NCBI RefSeq assembly: GCF_000204055.1
Contig: NW_006768830.1
Location: 1 to 64,000, forward strand
Source: Melampsora larici-populina 98AG31
Taxonomy: Eukaryota; Basidiomycota; Pucciniomycetes; Pucciniales; Melampsoraceae
Direction: 5' to 3'
DNA length: 64,000 nt
Part shown: piece after piece, positions 23,400 to 35,143 of the stretch
How the letters are laid out: each line of letters starts with the position of its first letter
Position numbering within the stretch: the first letter of the stretch is position 1
Made by a program: the position numbers and the translations under genes
Notes under the pieces: model-generated
Told to the model about the DNA's origin: nothing
Databases searched by the model: none
What the model saw: only the letters and a program-made list of their open reading frames with translations

Positions 23400-24161
23400 G
23401 AATAACCTGATGTCAAGGATTATCCCACGTTCAGCGGTGGAGGTGAGTACAATCACCAAGAGTTCATTGATTGGGTTGACGCAGTCCCAGTGCGCCTACA
23501 AATGCCAGATATCTTGATCACATCAAAGTTATTGATTGTATTTACTGGGGTGGCCCGTCAATGGGTTATGGACGTCGTGAAAGAAGATGGCGCGCATAAT
23601 AAGACCTGGGAAGAATGGAAAGACACTATTCAAACCAGGTTTGGTAATTCTCAATGGAGATCTTCAATGGAAAGATTGTTCATGAGAGATAAATTCAAGC
23701 CAGAAATCCATTCTGATTGTGTCAAATGGGCTATGAGACAGCAACAGAGGTTTAGATTATTCAGACCGCATGCAAACTCCTCTGAAGTAGCTGAAAAAGT
23801 ACTTTGGCAGCTGCCCAGCACAATCAGAATCCCAGTTCAAAATAGGATTGGTCCAGATAGCAACTGGACAGATTTCATTTTAGCTTTTGAAGATCTTGCA
23901 AAACGTTTGACACCTGTTAGACGGACACAGACATAGAAGTCGAACTTGCAGCCAAAAACTCATGAAAGAGAACAACAAGTGAGTAGCACAAAAGCTCAAC
24001 CTTCTGCTTCTGAGGTGAGAGTCAGTAGATCCTGCAACAACTGCGGTAGCACAGATCCTTAACATGTTTGGAGAACGTGTAAAGGAAAGGGCAAAGCTAT
24101 CAATGCAGTTGAAGCAGATGAAGAAGACCAAGCTTACGATGACGAAGAAGCAGGCGCTCCA
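23400..24161 (+). pseudogene. Ty3-1 Gag capsid and zinc-knuckle remnant
   Basis: After a TAA at 23403-23405 the frame reads DYPTFSGGGEYNHQEFIDW, then ARQWVMDVVKE, WEEWKDTIQTRFG and LFMRDKFKP, the usual order of Ty3 Gag capsid segments. The main open part ends at 23936 with a TAG. A zinc-knuckle-like block follows (CNNCGSTDP, stop, HVWRTC, around 24030-24080) in the same frame, broken by a TAA. It then runs into the protease ORF. The three stops are not all explained by C>T change. It is a dead Gag. Confidence 0.68.
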
Positions 24162-25403
24162 ATGGAATTTGTAGAATACGCTGGTAGTATAGCTGATTCA
24201 GAGTCACGGCACTCAGCTGACCTGAATGTGGCAGCAATTGAAAGTACTTTTGATGGTGAAGTTGACATATCACGAGTCCAAGCTGAAGCAGAGATGCTAA
24301 TTATTACAACTATGGAAGAAAGTAATAAACAAATCTCAGACGCCAAACTGAGCAGGTGTAAACCAGCTTCAGGCAAAGCACATACAATTGGATTTCACAG
24401 TTTGACTCGAGTCATTGTGAATGGTCAAGATGCAGAATTGTTACTTGACAGTGGAGCATCTTGTTCTGTGGTGGGGAACCACTACTTAAACAACCTGGTC
24501 CCGGACTGGATATTGAAGTTAATGCCTTGCAATAACAACATGAAATTTTCTGGTTGTAGTGGGAGTTTTTTTCCACTAGGAATTATAAAACTAGAAGTTT
24601 TATTTTCTCATAAACAAGGAGGCATTCGAATAGAAGCTGAATTTGTGGTTATGGAAAATTCCCACACTAAGTATTTCATACTGGGAGATGAACACTTGTC
24701 CATGTACGGAATTGATATCTTTCATAGCAAAGACAAATTTTTTACATTTGGTAATGATGTAAAGAAAAAGAAGTTTGGTTTACCACTTCAAAGACCAATT
24801 CTTTCAGGTTTACAAGTCAAGAAAGAGAAAATCAATGAACTTGATAATGAACAACCTGAAGTAGAGAAAATGTTGTGTGAGAAGAAAGATGATTTGATGC
24901 CTAAAATCAATGAAGCAAAATTTAGTCCCAAACTTTCAAAAGATGAAAAGGATAAATTTGTTAACCTTATTCTCCAATACAAAGATGAGTATGGATTGGG
25001 TGTAAAAGAATTAGGTACCATTGAAAAGCATCAAGTAAGCATCAAACTTACAATTGAAAAACCTTACCCTCCTATATTGAGGAAAGCTGCCTATCCGTCT
25101 AGTCCTAGAAATCGGGTAGAAATTGAAAAACACATAGACGAACTTCTTAGACTAGGTGTAATAAGGAAAGTAGGGAGTTCTGAAGAAGTTGATGTGACCA
25201 CACCAATCATCATAGCCTGGCATAACGGCAAATCACGCTTATGCGGAGACTTTCGAGCTCTAAACACGTACACAGAGCCTGATAGATATCCTTTACCCAG
25301 AACTGAACATGTCTTGCTTAATTTAGGAAAAGCAAAGATCATCACACTCATGGATGCATTGAAAGGTTTCCACCAAATGATAGTAGAACTTGCAAGTAGA
25401 AAA
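24162..25403 (+). pseudogene. Ty3-1 Pol: protease and N-terminal half of RT
   Basis: The aspartic protease motif LLDSGASCSVVG lies around residue 92-103. Then come the linker and the RT N-half with EIEKHIDELLRLGVIR, SRLCGDFRALN, RYPLPRTEH and LMDALKGFHQM (RT motif A, first catalytic Asp). The frame continues to codon AAA at 25401-25403 and is then interrupted by the first bases of Helitron H2 (TCATAA, which supplies the apparent end of the frame). The missing half resumes in frame at 41608. Confidence 0.88.
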
Positions 25404-25440
25404 TCATAAAACTAAAGGCACGACCGTGTTTCTCGGCGAA
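25404..25440 (+). other. Helitron H2 5' terminus
   Basis: It starts TCATAAAACTAAAGGCACG immediately after host A25403. The TC start and A|T insertion match Helitron rules. The position is fixed by the in-frame repair of the host RT when the element is removed. Confidence 0.88.
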
Positions 25441-25532
25441 ACCAGATTAAACCCCTTAAGGGTTTACGTATCCCCTTATCCCCGTAAGCCCCTGATACCC
25501 AAAAACCCACCCTCTGACTTCTGCACATTAAG

Positions 25533-25945
25533 CTTCCAAACTCCCTCTCCATACTATTGACATTCGACATTCAATGTGTTACTTCTTCTAACCCTCTGTA
25601 GGACTATCAACCAATTCCTGAACCACAAGATAACCATATGCTAAACTTGAACTGACAGAACCATTAACTACCCGATTCAAACTACCGAGTATAGTTGCGC
25701 TACAACACCACCGTGGACAGTCTTTATGACCATGTAGCTCTTTCAAACTCTCTCTCCATGCGTTTGACATTCAAAACTGAAATCGTTACTTCCTCTACCC
25801 CTCCGTAGATTTATCGACCGACGCCTCAATCCACAAGACAACGGCTACTAAACCTGAGCAGATACAAACATCAACTACCCGATTTGGACTTCCCAGCATG
25901 TCGTTGCGACACAACATCAGCGCGGACAGCTTTTGTGACCAAATT
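25533..25945 (+). repeat. Direct repeat of about 207 bp, two units, in H2 5' region
   Basis: Unit 1 (about 25533-25740) and unit 2 (about 25741-25945) share TTCAAACTC, CTCTCCAT, TTGACATTC, GTTACTTC, an ACTACCCGATT-like block and GGACAGTCTTTATGACC or near copies, offset by 207 bp. They are clearly diverged. No ORF is supported here. It could be subterminal regulatory or replication-related sequence. Confidence 0.6.
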
Positions 25946-26648
25946 TGTTGTCACTCCGGTGCGGGAATTCTCAAATCTTTCCAAGGCATCTTTAATATCA
26001 CGCCTCAACTTCGTACGTTAACAAAACCTCATGAACTCCACTTGCTACCTTAATACCAAACCGACGATTCACTTTTCCACACGTTTGTTTGTCTCCTCAG
26101 TTTTATCTTGACCCACCGATGCTTTCAGCTCTTGCGGCCTGGCCTTGATCTAACGTTTGGATAACTATCCTATGCTAAGTCTACAGTAGTGTTGGTATCA
26201 AATTCACATTCCACCCCAACACGTCAGTGTTTTTCAACAGCTCTACGGTTCTTGTAAGTTCGGTTACTGAACGTCTGATTACAACCTCCATTCCGAACCT
26301 TTTTCAATTATTCCACTTTTTGGGCTCAGAAACCTGCACACCGCGCTGACTCGCTGCAACATTCCACCAACGATCGCTTCCAATAAATACCTGCCTGTTC
26401 CAATCTTATATTGGTCCAGAGTCTTTATCGGGTGTTACGGTTTTGATTTCCTTTTGAAATTTCATCCATCTTTATCTTCTAAGTTTACACTGCTAGATTT
26501 ACAGTGATTTGTGCCCCTGATAACCAATACGTAAGACGCATCCCGCTTGGCGCTCACCAGCTTACATTGTGTTTGATGCAATTATATCCTTTACTGACGA
26601 TATCTTTTGATCAATCACAGCATTTCAACCTACCCAGTTCAAGCTCCG

Positions 26649-27942
26649 ATGGCATCTGGTCAAAAGGACCTTCCAGTTGAAATAGTCAAAATCATCCTCA
26701 GCAAAGTGATTCTCCAAATCCCATTAGTACCCTCCGACACGAACGATAGTGCTGACACTCCATCACTTTGGCACGATTACGTCACCCGCGTTCTCCAATG
26801 GCGTTTACTTGGACGACCCTGGAGTGATGCTATCATACGCCTTCTATTTCAAAATCTACGTTTGACTCGCGATCCTATGATCAAGAGCCTCATGAACATG
26901 TGGACAGAAAAGTTCATAACACCAGGCTTCCCCCAGCTTTGACATCTTTATCTCGACGGGATTTGGTACACCATGCCGTCTACTAAGTCGGTTCGGGGCG
27001 TGGTCTCAACATGCTCTCCGTACCCTTACGCCTGCTCGGTCCTGCCAGAAAGTGCTGCATCAATCATCAGATTGTGCGCTACATCTTTACATCACTTGAA
27101 GTTACGTTTTGTCGACATTGTCGGATTTTCACCGGTCCTTTCAAGCGCGATCCAGAACGTGCCACACCTTCAAACTCTTGCAATTCAAGGTTCTCAGTCT
27201 TCGGACAAAGCGCATGATTTCCAATCTTTGAAGAGCCTTTTGGAAGGCATGATTTCACTCGAATCTCTGTCCATCAGATTTGCGGTTTTGCCATCAATGC
27301 GATTACGTCCCGGTTCACTTCCAAACCTAGCTCATTTCTACATATCCTGCCACCGTAAAAACCGTCGCGCGGCCATTGACATATGTCGTAGAAACGAAAG
27401 ACCAATCAGCTGCCTTGAAATGTTTCCACCGAGTAACCCGGACCCAACAGCTCCTATTGCTTTGGGTGTAACCACCACGCTTAAATCACTTTTCATCATT
27501 TCTATCCCGGACCGCGTCCCGCACGGAATTCGCAACCACATCTTTCCTGGACTCAAAGTCCTGCGAAGCGAGTACTGTCATTCGACAGAACAAAATCTGA
27601 GGTGGCTAAGTTGGCAAATGCTCAATACCGTTAAAATCTTTATCACTACATACCGGTCGGGCAACATATACTGGCGCAGTAGGTTGAATTCTAACGCCCT
27701 GCACACATTTGCTAAACCTCCTAAGTTAAAACACATAGTCTTCATAGTTTCTTGTGGCGAGGAAACAGAGAAATCGTCTCTGGCAAATGCTTTTAACGGG
27801 ATTGGAATCCAATGCCATTTTATGGGGCCAATGAATCGGGCTGAAATTGCAGTACGTGCCAATCATTTTTTCTAACATAGAATATTTCCCAAAGTAACAT
27901 TGTGGACCATTTCAGGAACTACCAAACCGATTTGAGGATTAA
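26649..27942 (+). pseudogene. F-box-like protein 3 on Helitron H2, one nonsense codon
   Basis: It starts MASGQKDLPVEIVKIIL, aligned with the starts at 2442 and 4898; an upstream in-frame ATG at 26607 is less likely. F-box features: LQWRLLGRPWSDAI, then FQNLRLTRDP. One TGA at 26940-26942 interrupts PQL, stop, HLYLD. Paralog 2 has NLRHLCLN here, so a CGA to TGA change in TTGA context explains it. The frame then stays open through LEMFPPSN and KIFITTYRSGNIYW to the conserved donor at 27852. The intron is 27852-27915 (64 bp) and the last exon 27916-27942. The protein would be about 410 residues without the stop. Confidence 0.8.
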
Positions 27943-29724
27943 CGTAGACCGGTGATTTATTCCGGCCACATACCAATATTTGCCTGTCTCCTGATTTGTT
28001 TCTTCCTCCAGACCCTTTTCAATTTCATAATGCGCTCCCACAGCACTACATCATCGGCACCATCTCTATTGAATATGCATGATCAGTCTCTATATCACTA
28101 AGAGAGCCTGTCATAACATTTCACCTTGGAAACAATTCAAATCACATTATGACGCATTGTTTACACTCAGTTTATATGTGCGCACCTACGCCTCGATTCG
28201 TACTTCTTTCATGTTAATCCGCACACAATGTGGTCCTGATGCACAGCCGCCCAATTTTGAAAAATATTTGTACATGGTTTCTATTGCATAATGTCAAACA
28301 TTTGATTTATTGTCCCCAACGCGGAACATTTTCAAATCTAACTCTGAATTCGGTTACCACCACACTTCTTGATCTGAAATTCATCAATTGTTTCGATTTC
28401 AACTCGGGTTTAACACCCACTGATCTGCCACCTTGCATGTCACGGGGATTACACAAACATTAGGAATTGGAAATTGAAATACAATTTTGAAATTGGACAA
28501 TTCATCCTCAACTCTCGCCCGGTTCTTATTTGTGGTCATACCCAGGGACCTCCCCGGTACTCCCTTGACACAAAGCTCGCAATGGCATATCACGCTCCGC
28601 ATTACCCGACAAGGAAAATACATACCTTGGGTCACGCTTTGACCCCGAATACCCGAATAAGGGTTGGACCAGGGAGATCATGTGCGAATTTCAATTTGAT
28701 TCGATATTGCATGTCACAAATTAGAAAATGGCTGAGAACTACGGTGAGCGATCCACTGTGAAGTGACTCATTTCAACAAAATCTTAAAACAGGGTCTGTT
28801 TTTAAATGAACTGAGTGTGTCTCACCGCTTATTTTTCTCAGCAGACACATTCCGCGATTTTCTCTTTATTAGCCTCTATGTTGTGAACCTCTCTACCCAC
28901 CGCTTAGAACGACTTCTGCGAGCTGCGTCCCATACCATGGTGTCTCCCACTTTCACACAGCAATTGACATATTATTGTTTGCGAAGATCATTTACCCATC
29001 CTTCCACTGCAAGGAACTATCATCCTCCGATAAGTGCCTTATACCATGTCCTCGGCTACCGGAACGACCTCGCACCGGGCATGGCGAACTCGGTATCGAG
29101 GTTGAAACAAGAGAACACTATTATTTCAATGTAAGTTTATGTCAATATTCAATTGGTGTTTTCCTGCTCGCCATAAACTAATATTGCTTTATGATCAGGA
29201 ATCTTGTTTGCAACCTGGGCCAGACAGCAAATTGATACTCATACACTGTAGAGTGTTAAGAAATCACATACGAAATTAAATTTGTCTTGAGAACTACAAA
29301 GGTGCATTCTCTGTGTCATTTCCACATATTTACACGGCCACAATTGCGAGATGCGAATTCTAGAGTAACGAGTCAAAACCGAGCTGAGATTTTCAAATGC
29401 TTCACCTCGCAACGCTCTCTTTTCAATCATAGTGACTGACGACCCTATATATACCTCGAATCTCTTCCTAGAATAAATCGAGTACATTTGGTCAGCTTTA
29501 GACTAGAACTTGGCACCTACGAAATATTGTCCCCACGTTTTACAAGCCAATAATAAAAGTTGTCTCCCACCTAAGGGTCTTTTCGGTCAAATCGTACTCG
29601 ATATTCTGTACAATTTGTATCAGCTTCCTTTCACTTCCACATGAAACGTCTCTGTGTGGCTACAACTGACCTATTCCGTAATCTCTTCATTTTCCTTAAA
29701 ACGACATCTCCTCGCAGACCGCAG
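27943..29724. other. No supported gene inside H2
   Basis: Several short ORFs occur but none shows family features or consistent splice structure. It may contain promoters for the flanking cargo genes. Confidence 0.4.
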
Positions 29725-30991
29725 ATGGCCAAAGATGATTTTAACAAGCCAACGGGACATGGAGTATATTTCTCCGGAAATTTTGAAATCGAAGCCAAAG
29801 TAAGTGCAGTCCAACTTTGGTGTATAGACAGCTTTGTATACGCAATGACATGTATCTCTTACAAAACAGGTCCCTTCAGAACTTGGACACAAATCGGGTT
29901 ACCGCAGCTACGTTGTGTTTGTCAACTGCGGAGGAGCTGACCGCGACAAAGAAACTCGATACGAAATTAGGGCAATTGGTTACAGTTCACCTTCTCTCGC
30001 ACTCGACGACAAAAAGATCTACTTCCTCCGAGGTCTTTTCTTTCCTACCAACACCGTCGAAACTGAGAATGATTCTTTGTACTTCGAAGGATCTGACCAT
30101 GCACTTATTGGACCAGCCGAGGAGTTCAAAGGTGAAGTTATTAACACTGTGGGTGTCACGGGTCTCGGCATTGTAAGCAAACTCGGATACATGGTTGAAG
30201 AATGTTGCAAGACTCTACGTGACAAAAATGAGACGGAGGACCCCAAAACAATGGTTGTGACTGTGAAACATACTGACTATCACCCAACCGTTAGTACCCT
30301 GTTTCCCAAATCTCCAAATCCTTTCTTGCAAAAGTAACCCACATGGTTCTTTAAAGATTAAACCTGCACCAACGTTTTACGTTGAGTACCGGGTGCGACC
30401 TTACAAATACCTTTCGGGAATTCCTCGAATTCTCAAATTAGGGCGTGAAGCTCTGTTCCACGGGTACATTACAGACTTTAACAAAGAAACTCGTTGTTAC
30501 ATTGTCATTGTACGTTGCCAGATCTTTCTTTGATTTTACCATGTTAATGAAACTCTAATAACAGGCAAACCGAGTCTCCACTACTTGTGGCCACCGCGAC
30601 ACACGCGAATTTGAAGAAAAAACAGTAAAAGAGGAGGCCAGTGCCGATGGTTCCGGTCGTCCGAAACCCAAGAAGTAAGCATTTTCTCGGATTCTTACCA
30701 GCTGTGAAATCCATCGTCCTCATGTGAATCCACTTTAGATTTGCCCCAAGACCAGTCACGGCCCCCTTTAAATCACCGGTCATTGCGCGAAACTCTATGA
30801 CTAGCAAACAAGCTCAACCTGCTGATTGTCCTATTGCTGAGGAGTCGGGCTCGGAAAGTGAATCAGAAGAACCACTCAGCACAATGCCCGCCACCAAAAA
30901 ACGGGCCACTACCTCAACGCCTAAGAAAAGGGCCCGAGCTCGTCCGGCACGCAGAACTTCGAGCAGCACAACCCTTGACTTGACCACGTAA
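29725..30991 (+). CDS. Intact five-exon cargo gene, possible OB-fold DNA-binding protein
   Basis: Exons are 29725-29799, 29870-30289, 30357-30509, 30565-30674 and 30739-30991. All junctions are GT-AG, introns are 55-70 bp, and the frame is open for 336 residues. The N-terminal half is beta-rich (GVYFSGNFEIEA, YRSYVVFVNCGG, KKIYFLRGLFFP, VGVTGLGIV). A second beta block ends GREALFHGYITDFNKETRCY followed by IVIANRVSTTCGHR. Such alternating strands resemble OB-fold single-strand DNA-binding proteins. The tail is acidic (ESGSESESEE) and then strongly basic (TKKRATTSTPKKRARARPAR), fitting a nuclear, nucleic-acid-binding protein. It is encoded by the same Helitron as Rep/helicase, so an accessory role in transposition is plausible but inferred. 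I recall similar proteins as repetitive in rusts, unverified. Confidence 0.68.
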
Positions 30992-31346
30992 ATGTGGTGG
31001 TTTTGCATCACAGTACCTGAGTATGTGTGGTCACGTGCACCAAGTGTAATGCCAACACCCAATTCAATCACTATAATATGAATTCTTAGCTTTACTCCCC
31101 CATATCATAGTTTTGAGATAATCTCTAAAACGTGTGCTAAATCTATGCCCAAACTTTGTACTCGACTTTCCAATTGTCTCTCATTTTAATCAAAACACGT
31201 AACGTATTAGTACACCCATATTTTAGATTCTAGCTGTATCACAGATTTGGGTAACATCTTTATCGGCACATTTTATACTGAACTTGAATGTGGATCATAC
31301 TAGAATAACTTTTAAATTTTGTCTGCTGTACAATTTAAAATAGGTT

Positions 31347-31646
31347 GTGCAAGTGTTTTCAATTGACACTTTACAAAGGCCCAAAAATCCACCTTATGCC
31401 CTTGACCTGCAACGGAAGCTGCACATTGCTCGCAAAATACTTGCGGTCAATGAACAATATTCGTCCACCCAAGGCATGGCCTTTCGCGACTTCCTAATAT
31501 CTGGAATCACTTTACCAAACTTCTATATTGGCAAACAGTTTGAGACCATTCCCCAAGAACTGCTTGGCCTCAGGACTGGCCCGAACCGAGGTTATGTTAA
31601 ACAAATCAAATACTTGCAAAACATTGAAGTCTATTACTTTAAGTAG
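31347..31646 (+). CDS. Hypothetical partial gene in H2 (terminal exon?)
   Basis: The open frame reads VFSIDTLQRPKNPPYALDLQ, then RKLHIARKILAV, MAFRDFLISGI and GYVKQIKYLQ before its stop. Composition is protein-like. There is no ATG at its start, and an acceptor-like TAAAATAG precedes it at about 31336-31343. It may be the last exon of an unresolved gene following the OB-like gene. The family is not recognised. Confidence 0.35.
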   Translation: MQVFSIDTLQRPKNPPYALDLQRKLHIARKILAVNEQYSSTQGMAFRDFLISGITLPNFYIGKQFETIPQELLGLRTGPNRGYVKQIKYLQNIEVYYFK

Positions 31647-32470
31647 TCAACTTGGAAAGCGGAGAACCAATCCAGGCCCTACAAACCTGTATTCAAACCT
31701 TTATACATATCGAGCTCGATCGAGAGCGAATGGATGTGAGCCCGGGTTCTTAAGTTTGAACCTGTGAAACGGGTCGGGCTTGGTTCCGCGGGGGCATAAA
31801 TTTTCCAAACTCCCATTGAAACTTTTGCCTTGACCTACGCCCAAAACTTTAACCTCGAAAACGAACAGTGTCCCGCTTGAATTTATATCATTCGCTTATC
31901 TTCGACGTCTAGATTGGCCTTCTTCTATCAATATCGAAAGCATCACATTCAGAATTAAACACCTGGTATGCAACGTTCGTTTTGTCATCAAATAACATAA
32001 TGTTGTCTTTTATCGTTGAATTGATACTTGGAATTTGGGGTCTTGAGCACCAAGGCATCAAATCTTTCTTTCTCTCATATACTACACTAATACAAATCAT
32101 ATTGAATAATCCGATTTTGCCTTTCTTTGAAACCAGGTACCGTTTTTCTCTCGAGACCACCAAGTTGCTAAATCAAATCACTTTCCAAGTAAGTACCGTT
32201 CATGTTTATTGTTGTCAATTTTTCGATTTTGATCCTTCGATACATCATATGTTCAGTACCTGTGGTTTTGGCATTGTGACCATACGAGATAACAGGATCC
32301 TCTTTCCAAAGGTGGGATGGAACCGTAGTCTTGAAAGTCACAATGTTTGATTCTCTCAATATTTGCGTTTTCTTTATTTCATTTGCGACAAATCTCTTTG
32401 ACGTCTGCTTTCCTCTTCTTCAATCATCATACCTTAGTGCTGACATAACGTATTTCTTTGTTTTGTAAAA
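31647..32470. other. No supported gene
   Basis: Short overlapping ORFs on both strands at 31909-32350 lack family features. Confidence 0.4.
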
Positions 32471-32617
32471 TCAGTGCAAGTCTCGGCGACTCAAGTAATT
32501 GATAATGCGTAAGTTTTACATTCAGCATGCGCTCTTGAACAACATGACAAGTATTGGCATTCAATCTGAAATTGAATCGGAACTATCCAATACCCTGCTT
32601 TGACATCTCCACTACAG

Positions 32618-33928
32618 AATTGAGAATCGAACGAACATAAAATCCGAACAAAGCCGCTCCACCAGCAGTCAAAACTACAACATAAAACAAGATAAAATCA
32701 GGGGCAAACTCCGAGCTAAACTCAAAGCTAAAGTCGAACTCGGCAACCATCCTAACCGCAATGACTTGCGAGAAGTGGAGTTTGATTCGTTGCGCGCCGA
32801 ACTCAGTCAACGCTTTGGTATACCAAAGGACTCGCGTTTGTACTTCCTGAAGAAACATGACCTCAAATCTCTGCCCACGAAACATCGTCTAAGGATCAGC
32901 TTTGGCAATTCCGTTCTACTTGACGCGGACACTTGGAAAGTTCTCCAGGTCAATCGCTTTATCACTTTCGCGGACATGGAGAAGGAAAAACGAGAGGACA
33001 TGGATTTTGTCATTCAAACGTTGTATCAACATACATTGGCACAAGGGAAAGTAGAAATTAACGGTTCAGTTCGGGGTTTGATTGATTGGGGGGAAATGAG
33101 AATGGCTGGATTCAGACCTGGATCTGATAAGGGTCGTAAAATGGGTTAAGTTCATTGACTAAATGTATCAATAGTATAGCCCAAGAGCAAAGCAATGTTA
33201 ACATTTGGTATGTTACTTTCTCAGGGGTGACTGCTCTAAACGCAAAAACTGGAAAGAGTGAAGAATTAATCTTCGAAGATCAAGAAAGAATGCTTGATCT
33301 AGCTCTGATCAATGAAACGCTAGCTGAATGGATGTCGTCACTCTGCATGCACGCGTTCAAATCAAACCAAAACTTAGCTATAAAGTATGAGATTCCCTTG
33401 TTTTCGGATGAAGAATGGTCAAAGTCGCCAAATGCCAACATATTTGCATCAAGTGTAGTCGTCACACGTGACGGATTCAACAATAACCCACATTTTGATC
33501 GTGATGTCACCGCTTACACATATGCTATTTTCGCTCGAATTGAACGTGCTACAGGAAAACTTCACCGAGTCGAGACCTCAGACTATCTAGGAGACACTAC
33601 TGGAACTTATTTCATTCTTGACGAGTATCACGTGGAATTAGCACTTGATCTTTGCGACGGCGTGATCGAAAGCATATGGGCATCGGATGACATCCACCAC
33701 ACCTCACCCTCAACTACTTACGATGAAGGCTGTATCTCAATTGCTCCGAAAAATTCACCCATTACCCGCTTTGGATGTTCACTGCAGATTAACGAAGCCT
33801 TGCTCAATCGGATTGAGGGGCTACTCTTGATGAGGGAAGGGAAAACAACTCAAGAATGGGAATTGTACAAACAAAAAGTAGTGAAATGTTATCGGCAAGA
33901 AATTGATTTCAAGCTAAAAAGACTTTGA
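32618..33928 (+). CDS. Tet-like 2OG-Fe(II) oxygenase-type gene on H2
   Basis: It is homologous to the broken gene at 17193-18455. The frame is open from an acceptor at 32616-32617 (CTACAG) through KLRAKLKAKVELG, FDSLRAELSQRFGIPKD and MRMAGFRPGSDKG. A very short GT-AG gap (33145-33179, 35 bp) or a frame change then leads into the core 33180-33928. Core features: HFDRD (candidate HxD ligand), ATGKLHRV, GTYFILDEYHVELAL, CDGVIESIW, HHTSPSTT (candidate distal His) and ITRFGCSLQIN. A 2OG-dependent oxygenase would hydroxylate or oxidise a substrate using iron and 2-oxoglutarate; the substrate is unknown. At least one upstream exon (around 32474-32505, donor GTAAGT) is likely but not fixed. The core seems intact. 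Confidence 0.55.
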
Positions 33929-34372
33929 TATCATGTTTTACAGATTCAAGGGTTGCACGATTGTTAAATATGATTTGTTTCCTCTAAAGTGTTGTAGCGT
34001 GCTCTGAACACACAGTTCCAGAAAACATTAACAGTCTCATATTCGCTTTTTTTTGTTCCATGAACATGAATCAGAAACTAGAAGTCAACAAATGGTAATT
34101 TTTTAGAAAAAAAGAATCGAGATTGAAAACCAATTGGTAACCTGGAGGACGCCCAGATGGCATCGACTTTTTAATTTACTTTTTTACTCTGTGCCGAATT
34201 GCTATGAACTATGAAGAGCCAAAAAACAAATCAAATCAGAAAAACAGAATTTGACTGGTTGCGACAACAACAACTTGAACTTGTCATTGAACCCGATGTG
34301 CGCACAAAGAAATAAACTCCAACTCACACAAAACGTGTCGAAGAAATCCGGATTTTGAGCAAGAAGTGTGAA
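33929..34372. other. No gene seen
   Basis: AT-rich sequence after the Tet-like gene; nothing is supported. Confidence 0.4.
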
Positions 34373-34600
34373 TCAAAGTTTACTCTTGATTTGCACGCTG
34401 CGAACAACACTGGTAGGTTCTCCAGATACCAATATAGTATACACGTGAGGAAGGCCACGTTTTTGGTACTCGAACGCAAAACACTTAACACCGTATATTG
34501 GATTGTGCTCGGTACCATGGAGGCATTGAGTATGTGGTTCAACGTTCATATCGGTCGCTGGAAAACGTGAGTTAATGGTCAGCCTCGAAGTTCGTAACAC
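34373..34600 (-). pseudogene. Antisense remnant of a Helitron Rep domain
   Basis: The minus-strand frame contains FAFEYQKRGLPHVYTIL. This matches YIEFQKRGLPHAHLILF of the H2 Rep HUH motif around residues 491-507. The second HUH histidine is Tyr here, and the flanking sequence does not continue the domain well. It is a short decayed fragment of another Rep gene in the opposite orientation, presumably acquired before or during cargo capture. Confidence 0.6.
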
Positions 34601-34664
34601 AAAATGGAGAACAACCTACAATCCACGGGTAAGATAGTTCCCGGATCACTACAGTGTGAATTGA

Positions 34665-35027
34665 TTATGAGTTGAATGCTGAGGTCCGGAAACATGTGTT
34701 TAATGTAACATACTTTTGTCCATACACTGGCACACAACAAACACCAAGACTTTGCCACAGATGATCCGAAGTCAGCCCAAGAGAGAAAGGCATAGCCTGG
34801 TTTAAATGGATTGGCGCGCACTCGAAATAGGCCCGTCGGGAATCGAAATCGATGATACAACAGTAACACATCCACCCATGGATTTCACAATACTTAGCAA
34901 CATCTAAGTGAGTCTTTTTGTAATACTCATACATGATTCGAGCGTTCTCTTCATTGATATTATGCACTTGATAGGATTCAGGAATATTTTTCTCAGATTG
35001 AGTGATTGGAAAATTGAAAACGACCAT
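34665..35027 (-). CDS. Hypothetical 120-residue protein, minus strand
   Basis: ATG at 35027, stop at 34665. The sequence is protein-like (ENARIMYEYYKKTHLDVAKY, then HGWMCYCCIIDFDSRRAYF and SLGLTSDHLWQ) with several Cys and aromatic residues. A good TATA box (TATATAAG, 35144-35151) lies about 117 bp upstream. It is immediately upstream, on the same strand, of the Rep remnant. The family is not recognised. It may be a real small gene or the exposed exon of a larger decayed one. Confidence 0.38.
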   Translation of the reverse strand: MVVFNFPITQSEKNIPESYQVHNINEENARIMYEYYKKTHLDVAKYCEIHGWMCYCCIIDFDSRRAYFECAPIHLNQAMPFSLGLTSDHLWQSLGVCCVPVYGQKYVTLNTCFRTSAFNS

Positions 35028-35143
35028 TATGCAGGAAAACGGTGGGGATATGGAAGGTTGTGAAGATTTTGATATGAATTGTTAGTTGGATGATCGATTG
35101 TTTTACGAACAGAGGTAGAGACTCTGGGCAACAATAGCAGAGA

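Noticed and set aside
28079..29181. Overlapping ORFs in the H2 spacer
   Set aside because: Mutually overlapping, no domain motifs and no consistent introns.
31909..32359. Overlapping plus and minus ORFs before the Tet-like gene
   Set aside because: Hydrophobic AT-driven frames without family features; TTATTG-rich composition.
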